Source: Hanleya hanleyi (Eukaryota > Mollusca > Polyplacophora > Lepidopleurida > Hanleyidae). From it: a stretch of 64,000 nt of DNA. The translations under genes and the position numbers were made by a program. The stretch spans positions 1-64,000 of the forward strand of contig JAVTVY010018797.1 in assembly GCA_036873755.1 (NCBI GenBank), in the 5' to 3' direction. Of this stretch, positions 22,531 to 33,100 are shown in pieces. Position 1 is the stretch's first letter, and each line of letters starts with the position of its first letter. The notes under the pieces were generated by a model. The model was not told where the DNA came from, made no database searches, and worked only from the letters and a program-made list of their open reading frames with translations.

Positions 22531-25136
22531 TGGCACCGTAACTTTGTTTAAATTTTTCTTTTGGGGGGCACAAAATTATTTTCTACTTTTTCTTACACCA
22601 CGATAACACAATAAGTATTGGAAAAGAGCATTGGCGTGACTGGATTGCGCAACCTGACATCACATCTGATGACGTTATGGAAGATGACGTCACTACCGGG
22701 TCAAAGGTCACTTTGCGGTCAAAGGTTACTTCCGGATCAAAGGGCTCATCCGGGTCAAAGATCACTTCCGGGTCAAAGGTCATTTCCGATCAAGTGACCG
22801 CGCAACAAGAGTTATCTGCCACTAAATAATACCAAAGATATGCTTTAGTTACTTCAATGTTGATGGGCAACCGACTAGTGAACATTTACGGTATGGAGTG
22901 TGGCACCTTACTTTTTTCTGTCTCGCGCTGTAGAATACGACTGGAGGGGTCTCGAGGTTGATGGGTTGATTTTCGCTGAAAAGTTCTAACTGCGCATGTG
23001 TGGTGCATAGACAGATATCGGGTTGACGTTTTGTGTTCTAGGTGGACTATACTTGGTCCAATGGGGTGGTGTGATGTGTCATATTGAAGCACTCGGTGGG
23101 GAGAGTCCGACTGGATGGCTGTGTAGTAAAACTGCGGTCAATCTGCTCATGCGCAGTCGTGAGTAGTAGAAAAAGGGCATTTGACTGGACGTTTTGGGGT
23201 CGAGGTGAACTATCCGTTGTTCGATTGGGCCGTGTGAGGTATCAGTTTGAAGCACCCGTGGGGGAGCATCCGACTGGACTGGTGCGTAGGAGAAGTAAGG
23301 CTATGGTGTGCATGCGCACAAAGGAATTTGTGGAAAAAGGGCATTCCAATGGACGTTTTGCTGTCGAAATGGACCAATATTGATCCGAATCGGTCGTGTG
23401 AGGTGTTATATTGAAGCGCTCGTGGGGGAGAGTCGGACTGGGCTGTTGTTCGATGGAAGTAAGGCTATGACGCGCATGCGCAGTTGAAAAAGTTCATTTG
23501 AGTGAATTTTTTGGAGGAGGAATGATCCACCCTTGATCAAATGGGGTGTGAGTGGTATTCTGTTGAAGCTCTTACCTGGTAGATCCAGACTGGGGGTAAA
23601 ACGCATATACACACACCGAGGAGTAGTAGAGAAAGGGCACTTTCGGTGGTGCTGACTATGCCCCAGGCATTTCAAGGTATATGCATAGCAATACATGGAG
23701 CAAGAGAAGAGTAATCCCACGCAAAGCCTTAACGCCTATCTTAACGCCTTAACGCTTATCTTAACACCTTCCGTTCTAGGGTAGTGTAAGATGAATGTGT
23801 GGAGGTGGTGGTGGTGGTGGTGGTAGCAGTGATGGATGTGGTGGTGGTGTGTGGCACCGTAACTTTGTTTAATTTTTTTTTTTGGGGGCCACAAAATTAT
23901 TTTCTACTTTTTCTTACACCACGATGACACAATAAGTATTGGAAAAGAGCATTGGCGTGACTGGATTGCGCAACCTGACATCACATCTGATGACGTTATG
24001 GAGGATGACGTCACTACCGGGTCAAAGGTTACTTCCGGATCAAAGGGCTCATCCGGGTCAAAGATCACTTCCGGGTCAAAGGTCATTTCCGATCAAGTGA
24101 CCGCGCAACAAGAGTTATCTGCCACTAAATAATACCAAAGATATGCTTTAGTTACTTCAATGTTGATGGGCAACCGACTAATGAACATTTACGGTATGGA
24201 GTGTGGCACCTTACTTTTTTCTGTCTCGCGCTGTAGAATACGACTGGAGGGGTCTCGAGGTTGATGGGTTGATTTTCGCTGAAAAGTTCTAACTGCGCAT
24301 GTGTGGTGCATAGACAGATATCGGGTTGACGTTTTGTGTTCTAGGTGGACTATACTTGGTCCAATGGGGTGGTGTGATGTGTCATATTGAAGCACTCGGT
24401 GGGGAGAGTCCGACTGGATGGCTGTGTAGTAAAACTGCGGTCAATCTGCTCATGCGCAGTCGTGAGTAGTAGAAAAAGGGCATTTGACTGGACGTTTTGG
24501 GGTCGAGGTGAACTATCCGTTGTTCGATTGGGCCGTGTGAGGTATCAGTTTGAAGCACCCGTGGGGGAGCATCCGACTGGACTGGTGCGTAGGAGAAGTA
24601 AGGCTATGGCGTGCATGCGCACAAAGGAATTTGTGGAAAAAGGGCATTCCAATGGACGTTTTGCTGTCGAAATGGACCAATATTGATCCGAATCGGTCGT
24701 GTGAGGTGTCATATTGAAGCGCTCGTGGGGGAGAGTCGGACTGGGCTGTTGTTCGATGGAAGTAAGGCTATGACGCGCATGCGCAGTTGAAAAAGTTCAT
24801 TTGAGTGAATTTTTTGGAGGAGGAATGGTCCACCCTTGATCAAATGGGGTGTGAGTGGTATCCTGTTGAAGCTCTTACCTGGTAGATCCAGACTGGGGGT
24901 AAAACGCATATACACACACCGAGGAGTAGTAGAGAAAGGGCACTTTCGGTGGTGCTGACTATGCCCCAGGCATTTCAAGGTATATGCATAGCAATACATG
25001 GAGCAAGAGAAGAGTAATCCCACGCAAAGCCTTAACGCCTATCTTAACGCCTTAACGCTTATCTTAACACCTTCCGTTCTAGGGTAGTGTAAGATGAATG
25101 TGTGGAGGTGGTGGTGGTGGTGGTGGTGGTAGCAGT
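22531..25136. repeat. Tandem duplication of a 1.3 kb unit
   Basis: Copy 1 (22531-23850) and copy 2 (23851-25136) both begin GGCACCGTAACTTTG and stay aligned with an offset of about 1303-1320. One 18-base indel lies in a GGTCAAAGGTCACTTCC mini-array (22695-22790 versus 24013-24080). Each copy contains minus-orientation Polinton spacer units (the CATATTGAAGC / CGTGTGAGGT type) with CATGCGCA palindromes, and ends in a GGTGGTGGT tract. Frames at equal offsets in both copies reflect the duplication. Probably noncoding DNA of a decayed minus-strand Polinton. Confidence 0.85.
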
Positions 25137-25190
25137 GATGGATGTGGTGGTGGTGTGTGTGTGTGTGTCTGTCTGTGTGTGGTGGTGATC
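25100..25190. repeat. GGT / GT / CTGT microsatellite
   Basis: (GGT)n followed by (GT)n and TCTGTCTG at the end of copy 2. The array in copy 1 is shorter. Confidence 0.9.
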
Positions 25191-25338
25191 GTAGTGATGC
25201 TGGTGGTGATGGCGTTGCTGAATGCCCGTCCTAACGCAGTGACGCCATAACGTCTTCTATAGCAAACAGATGAGAGAAAGACAGTTCAACACGTTTAAAA
25301 GTTTCATATAGTTTATTATCCCCTCCATCACATCACAC

Positions 25339-25915
25339 TCATACTGGAGGAGCCGCGTCGGATATGTTTAAAAGTACGGTGTGTATGAGACTCATCGTCG
25401 ACTGCTCTTGTCTAATCAGAAGCCGTTCTTTGAAAAAGTTCGGGCAGTTCAGGATACTGTAACGGCAACATGTCCTGGAACAGCTGTTTGCGCATTTTGA
25501 TCGCATTTTGCAGGCCCTCGGTGGGTGGTAGTCCCATATCCTCTTCATGATGGACTTGTGCGTGGGGGCGCCTCATTTCGAGCGGTAAGAGTCTATACTA
25601 TTCATAGATCGCCATGGCTGTTTTCCTGATGTTGGGGCGCATTTGGATGTACGCATGTTGTAAGCTATAATGTCACTGTCTGTAACACCAGACTATACGG
25701 GCAAAACTGAGGGGGCCTTCCTGTAAGAATTGCTCACTCATGATGTCTTGCCACATCCCGTCGGGCCGCTGATCATCATGGTATAGGGATGCTCTACTCC
25801 ATTTGGTGGACCCATAGCAGGACTGTGTCTCTTGGTTGTGTTTGCATTGAATGTGTTCGAGCATACTATAGCGACGAGAGAAGGATCTCTGACAGAACGT
25901 ACACGTACTCGACAT
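25339..25915 (-). pseudogene. Polinton packaging ATPase relic with N-terminal zinc finger
   Basis: The minus-strand frame from 25915 starts with a C2H2 finger (C5-X2-C8-X12-H21-X4-H26). About 30 codons later a shifted frame carries a P-loop (SGPTGCGKTS, near 25760) after HPYTMMI. The original frame resumes with FARIVWCY, the segment that follows the P-loop in the main Polinton ATPase (ARVVWCY). Stops and shifts follow down to 25339. So this is a broken FtsK/A32-type packaging ATPase, and unlike the main copy it is preceded by a zinc finger. It marks a third Polinton, on the minus strand. Confidence 0.75.
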
Positions 25916-25974
25916 GTTGATTATTCGACCAATACATATGGACTGATGATGGACACGTGTTGATCCCTATATGT

Positions 25975-26050
25975 ACAGACACCACCACCGCCACTGCGAC
26001 CACCACCACGCACACACACGCACACAACCACGCACATACACATACGTGTT
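25975..26050. repeat. CACCAC / CACACA microsatellite
   Basis: CACCACCACCGCCACTGCGA grading into (CA)n. It is the complementary composition of the GGT/GT tract at 25.1 kb, so the ATPase relic is bracketed by two inverted simple repeats. Confidence 0.7.
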
Positions 26051-26139
26051 TCAGCTACCAAGGAGTACTTGTGACTGAACACCTACAACTTGGGACTCTA
26101 TAAAATAAGCTTTTTAGCAGTTAATTATTGTGATATTCA

Positions 26140-26300
26140 CCTTCCAATGGATATCAGGATATCGCAATGTTGGACGGCACTCCGCCATGTTGGGCGGAGC
26201 TCGAACTACTTTCGTCTGCCACTTTGGCAAATCGCAAACAATCTTGGAATCTCTCGTCGTCGGTCGCCATTTCGGACGTCATGTGACTTGGTGAAATGTT
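26140..26300 (+). promoter_or_regulatory. Candidate TPMT promoter region
   Basis: Inference only. It is a locally less AT-rich stretch with CCGCCATGTTGG, GGTCGCCATTTCGG (YY1-like) and GGACGTCATGTGACTTGG (CRE/E-box-like). It lies about 0.9 kb upstream of the first TPMT coding exon and is followed by a splice acceptor at 27118-27119. No transcription start can be fixed from sequence alone. Confidence 0.25.
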
Positions 26301-27180
26301 AAAAGTTTCAAAATGTTACGGAGTTTGTTGGCATTCGTATTTTTCGCATGCTGGAGGTGTTGTCTTTCTGTAATGAGTTGTTCATTACTGGTACACAGAA
26401 TACCGTATTTCTATGAGCAACCGCAGTCTATAGCTGACCGTGTGCGCTGAAATCACACAACATCTTGCGACCGTTAACTCAGGGTTTGTCTCTCGTCTAC
26501 ACCGGGCTTTTCAAGACAGGTGAACATTCATTGGTTATGTGATATAAACAACCGCTAACGCTTGCAACTAAGACGAGAGTAATAGTGAGCCTAACGACGT
26601 GTGCGTCAGAACATTCCTTTGAATTAGATATATTTCAATTTTTTGCTAAAAATATAAGCTTATTGTGTAAACATAAACCCATTTCAATGACCAAATGTCG
26701 GAGAAACCTGTTAGATTTCGGATTTTTAGGTGCAAGAAAATAGCAAGGAATATATATAGTGATATCATGTCTACCCGTTGGGGGCCATCGAATTAGAAGA
26801 AAATCAAATAATTGAACGTCTCGTATAATCTTCCAGAGTCTATCAGGCATGGTAGATCTGAATCCCGTGAATGTTCTAAGGTTACAGACTTCTAGTTAAT
26901 TTACTTCTGGTATTAGTATGGATATGTACGATGAAAACGAATAGGAAATCTTATTCAATTTCAGGACATGCAGTGACATGCAGTGTACTGTTATGTTTAA
27001 ACATAAGATAATGCATCATTTTAAACATGGATGATTGGGGATAAGGGAATAGCTATGTATCAGAACTTTGAATCTTTGCTGTTCAGTTCTGATCAATTCT
27101 TCTTCCTTCAATTGACAGGACTTTAGCGGTACATTGTGTTTCAACAACGAAAGGTGGAATTAAGGACTTCATTTACCAAT

Positions 27181-30100
27181 ATGAACGACCAGGACAGTGA
27201 AGCAGCGGAAGATCCGATGACTAATCATGTTATTGTAGAAGAAACAGTGATGCGTTTGGATGAGTGGACTTTGCGATGGGAGGAGAGACAAATCGACTTC
27301 CACAAGGAGCATGTTAATGAGTAGGTGTCTGTCCATCTGGGCTGTAATATTCATGTCACCCTGTTCATGCGGCAGGATGGTTAACCGTTTACTGTATCGC
27401 TTGTTAGAAAGATCTTTCATTATAAAGTTTCGAGATTTTCACGTTATCAAATCAAAACCATGGCAGATCCATCCTTACATCGGTGGGAAGGAATTACAGT
27501 CATAGGGAATTAGGACCGACTCACAGTTCTTAGCTATAAGAGAGATTACCATTCCTAATCCGTGTGTGTTATGAAACAGGACTTGGCATGGTTATAAGAT
27601 AGCAAGTGGACCCCTATTGGCTGACCTATATCTGTTCTCTTATGAATATGACTGTGCAGGCGCTTTCAAAAACAGATCGATTCAAAGCCCGTTGCTTCTC
27701 ATTCACCAAACGCTAAATGGACGATCTTCTTGCTGTGGATAATCGTTATATAAATGACGCAGTGAAGGATATATATCCACCTCCACTGGATTTGAAGGAA
27801 ACTACAGATAGCTCTAAGGGCACATTATATTTAAACCTATATCCCTATAAAAATGAAGCGGACCTTCTCTCGAATGATGACAAAAGAGATGATTATAATT
27901 TCGACATCGTAAACTATCCCTTTCTGGACAGTAATATTCCAGTGGGACCTGCATATGGCGTATACATATCTCGCCTAATAGCATTTGCTAGATCCTGTGT
28001 TAAATGTGACGATTTTAATTAACGTCATAAAACATTATTGCTGAACCTTATAAAACAAGGCTACACCAGCAAGCGCTTCGACTCGAAGTTTCTCAAATTT
28101 GACGATACATGCCGCATGCTGATAGCAAAATATAAGCGTAGCCTGCAAGATCTATGGCGGTACGTTTCGTAACTTGTGTCTAATTCTGCTTAACCCGGGG
28201 ATAGGGGCTGTATGAACCCTGGTATTTTCAAGGTTCATGTGAACAACCACAATCAAAGCGTGACTGAGATACATCATTCTCTAGATGACTTTACAACGAA
28301 TATCATATGGATTAAGAATACTGATCAGCGATACGGACTTGATACTTTTGGAACATCATGATGTCTTGCTGTAATCAGTGAAAACTTGACCGCTTCTCTC
28401 TTGCAGGAAACTAGCCTATGTTTATGTATACTACGATTCTCTTTTTGAGTTTGGTACTAATGCTGTTATATGAAATATGGAAGGTCTTTGGAATATGGAC
28501 GCGGATATTCTTTAATGGACGACGGCTGAATTATGAATGACGGACCAGACGCTTGTAACTACAAACCCTAATGGACAAGCTTTCCTTGTACACCGGCATT
28601 GTTCGTCCATTGAATCTTGGGCATTGTATGGTTATATATCATCGATTCAACCAGTAATCAATTAACATAGTCGTCTCTTGTTCGCTCGATATCATACCTG
28701 GCTGATCATCCTCCATAATTAGATTATCGTGTGGATTTGTATCTTATTCAGTGAACGTAGTCGCTCAGTCCGATATTCGCGAGTCAGTCACATTGTGTTC
28801 AGAGTCATTTCCCTCATGACAAAAGCCAACCGTCAACTGTTTCCAATGACACTGTGAAGACGTACCATGCTAATGATGCTGGGTTGATGTTAAATCATGT
28901 TATGGTAACGGTGTTGAGACGACGTTGTTCCGTGTTATGCTGGGAAGACGTTATTCCATGTTACCGATGTAATTTAGCGATGTTAAATATGTTGAGACGA
29001 CGTTATACTACGTCAATGATATAGGGAAGTGGACATATCATGTTCATGAGGCTGAGAAGACATTGACCGTGTTGGGAAGAGAAGACGTAATCCCATGTTA
29101 GTGATGTTGGGATGGCAATTTTCCCTTGTTAAGCTCCTTTTGGAACATTTATCTTTCGGATGAACTTCTAAACAACTATATACATAAATCGGTAGCTTTC
29201 ATTTTGGCATTCTGAAATTTTGTCGACATTCTGCTATATTTTACGCTGAAATTACCAGCGTCTGGTTCGTCATTCATAATTCAGCCGTCGTCCATTAAAG
29301 AATATCCGCGTCCATAATCCAAAGACCTATTCCATATTCCATATAACAGTATTAGCACCAAATTCAAAAAGACAATCATAGTATACATAAACATAGGCTT
29401 GATTCCTGCAAGAGAGAAGCGGTCAACAGTTTTCAATGATGCCGGCAAGACATCACTATGTTCCAAATATATCAAATTCGTATCGCTGATCAGTATTCTT
29501 AATCCATAATATTCATTGTAAAGTCGTCATCTAAAGAATGATGTATCTCAGTCACGCTTTGATTGTGACTGTTCATATGAGTACCGGGAGGATCTTGAAG
29601 TACATGGGTTCATACGGCCCCTAGCGCCAGGTTAAGCGGAATTAGACACAAGTTACGTGTCTACAAGTTTCATTCTGCTATATTTTACGCTGAAAAACTG
29701 ACCTTCAGGCAACATTTCATAAGTGCCTAGCGCTTATTATCAAGTGAATAAAAGAACTGCTAAATTTCGCAGTCTGTCTCACTGCCCATGCGCCAATCCC
29801 ATCATGCAACGAACATCCTGTCTAGCTTCCCTCTTCGTGCAAGACAGACGTGCCTACTCAGAGCTCCGTGTTATCGAAGTTTGTGTGCTTATCCAAGCAG
29901 GGATTACTATAGAGAATTGTGTATTTGCTGTATTTGTAGCCAAGCATAGACCGGGTCAGATCCCCACACGGCTTGTCCAACATGCCGCGACCATCTTTAT
30001 GACCAATATACAAAATGCCCAGAGTGTGTGTTATGTCATAATGATGTCATTCGGTCGTATCTAATAGGTCCTTATTCTCAATTGGTACGACCTGCCATTG

Positions 30101-33100
30101 GTTCAGATGCGGGGGCCGCCTGTACGGCTCTGTCTCCGCGGGCTTACGAGTCCATGGATACTATCAGATCTGCCTCTTTCAATTCGGGTCGGCCATTAGT
30201 GCCTTTATTGGCGCATACTAATTCTCAACAATCTTTTGTTTCGAATCTCCCCACAGGTAAACAGAAGACAATGTCTGTAAATGTGGTGGGTGTACAAGAG
30301 GACCATCTGACAGGTAAATCAGGTGACGTGGTTGTCGAAGTGGAGCTGCTTCCGTCTCCCATGGGTACCGAAGAATGTCCCGTCAAGACTCAGACTGGTA
30401 GCGGAAACGGAATCTCCGATTCCCGAGAACTCTCAAAATATAATTCTGCGGTAGATCCTAGCGGAAACGGACTTCCGGGAGTTTCTGATTCAACAGCTCG
30501 TGTTTTAGCTGAGTCTAATTCAACGACTGTTGTTTGTCAAGCGACTGCTTCCGAGGCTGATGCCCTACTCAGTTTTGGTGCGACCGCCCAATTTCCGACC
30601 AACACCAATGTGATTACTACCATCTTGACGAGACCGAGACTTTCTCCACTTTCTCCAAATTCAATTTGCCGCGACAAAATAGTTCAGAAGCACGCGGCAA
30701 TAGAATTACCACCGACCGACCTTACCTTACTCTCTAGTCTTTCTCGTGCCGAAGAAGGACACCAGGGAGATGCGCATGGTCATAAACCTGCTCCAACTCA
30801 ACAAAGACTTCCTGGAGCCACCTCAACTCCACATTTCCGTATGGAGTCCTTCCGTTCCATAAGCCTAGTTCTGGTGAAAGGGGATTGGATGACTTCATTG
30901 GACCTACGGAATGCGTACGTTTACATCCCTATACATCCGGCCTATCGCAAGTACCTCCGATTTATGGTCGGCCATCGACGATTGCAAATGCAGGTACTTC
31001 CGTTTGGCCTATCCACTTCCCCTTTGGTCTTCACGATTCACTAGTTCGCAACATGTGCAGAGAACAGATTTATGTCGATGCGGACTATGCGGTTATCTTC
31101 CACACGAGGAAAAGTCCGGCTTGGTGCCGGCGCAACAACGCATCTTCTTAAGATGGCGTGCACAGTTTCGCATGACAAAATGGGGGGGGGGGGGTATCCC
31201 AATGCTGTGGAGGTTACAGAGTGGAAATCCCCCCAGAACTTCATTGTAAAATTAAAAATGCCATTTTTTAGATTGTATTAATAAATTCAGCCTGGAGTTT
31301 GACAGAAAACCAGAATAGATGATTTTAGACAAAAATATGAAATTTAATAGAGAATTGGTGATGAGGTCGTGCACATGAGAACGAGGTTATCATTTAGAAG
31401 CATAATTTTGTGACACTGACAGACGACAGGAAATACAAAAATCATGTTGGCTATGGTCATACGATTTCCACTTTATTGGAAGCTTGTGGATTACAAGCGT
31501 CTAGTCCGTCATTCATAATCCAGCCGTCGTCCATTAGAGAATATCCGCGTCCATAATCCAAAGACCTATTCCATTTTCCATATAATAGTATTAGCACCAA
31601 ATTCAAAAAGACAATCATAGTATACATAAACATAGGCTTGTTTCCTGCAAGAGAGAAGCGGTCAACAGTTTTAAATGATGCCGGCAAGACATCGTGATGT
31701 TCCAAAAATATCAAATCCGTATCGCTGATTAGTATTCTTGATCCATAATATTCGTGGTAAAGTCGTCATCTAAAGAATGATGTATCTCAGTCACGCTTTG
31801 ATTGTGACTGTTCATATGAGTACCATGAGGATCTTGAAGTACATGGGTTCATACGGCCCCTAGCCCCGGGTTAAGCGGAATTAGACACAGTTACGAAACG
31901 TAGCGCCATAGATCTTGCACGCTACGTTCGTATTTTGCTATCAGCATGCGATATGTATCGCCAAATTTGAGAAACTGTGAGTGGAGGCGCTTGGTGGAAT
32001 AGCCCTGTTTTATAAGTTTCTGCAACAATGTTTTGTGACGTTGATTAAAATCATCACATTTAACACAGGATCTAGCAAATGCTACTAAGCGAGATATGTA
32101 TACGCCATATGCAGGTCCCACTGGAATATTGCTGAATGCGACGTTAAACCCTAATTCTCTCTCTCTCTCTCCCACTGGAATATTACTGTCCAGAAAGGGA
32201 TAGTTTACAATGTCGAAATTGTAATCATCTCTTTTGTCATAAAGTCGACGAGAGAGAATGTCCGCTTCATTTTTATAGAGATATAGATCTAAATATGATG
32301 TGCCTGTAGGGCTATCTGCAGTTTCCTTCAAATCCAGTGAAGCTGGATATATATCCTTCACTGCCTCATTTATATAGCGATTATCCACAGCGAGAAGATC
32401 GTCTATATAGCGTTTGGTGAATGAGAAGGAACGGGCTTTGAATGGATCAGTTTTTGAAAGCGCCTGCATATAGTCATATTCATAAGAGAACAGATACAGG
32501 TCAGCCAACAGGGATGCACACTTAGTACCCATTGGAATACCTATATGCTGCTGATATATTGTGTTGCCAAATTTCACATAGATATAGAAACATCCCATGA
32601 ATGATATCTCTTGTATGTAGTAGAGCTAAATAATGCTTTATGGCTTCTGACATTCTGGCTTCTGACATTTATGGCTTCTGACATTTATGGCTTCTGTCAC
32701 TTGACAAAGTCGTAGTGAATATAAACTTCTCATTTGCGTCGCCGAAAATCAGCCCACATGTCGGCGTTGCTGAATGCAGGTCAGTTACTTAATTTTTTCC
32801 CCGATAGTTCAATGTTTTGGCCTGAGAATATTTGATGTATGAAATATGAATAAGCTCTGTCTTATAAAGCCTTATAGACTTATAAAACAGGGCTATTCCA
32901 CCAAGCGCCTCCACTCAAAGTTTCTCAAATTTGGCGATACATATCGCATGCTGATAGCAAAATACGAACGTAGCGTGCAAGATCTATGGCGCTACGTTTC
33001 GTAACTTGTGTCTAATTCCGCTTAACCCGGGGCTAGGGGCCGTATGAACCCATGTACTTCAAGATCCTCAAGGTACTCATATGAACAGTCACAATCAAAG

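Larger units (their letters stand above)
31491..32628 (-). mobile_element. Best-preserved reverse-transcriptase element copy
   Basis: Minus-strand copy made of an open frame (32598-31891, 235 codons), about 200 noncoding bases, then a tail frame (31714-31457) and the terminus GACGCTTGTAA at 31491. It lies inside the DIRS-like element and opposite to the copy at 32.9-33.4 kb. The 5' part (reverse-transcriptase fingers and anything upstream) is missing. Confidence 0.85.

Noticed and set aside
22583..24086. Asp/Pro-rich frame (FDPEVIFDPDEPFDPE type) in both duplicates
   Set aside because: It is the translation of a 15-base tandem repeat of AGGTCA-type words, not a protein gene.
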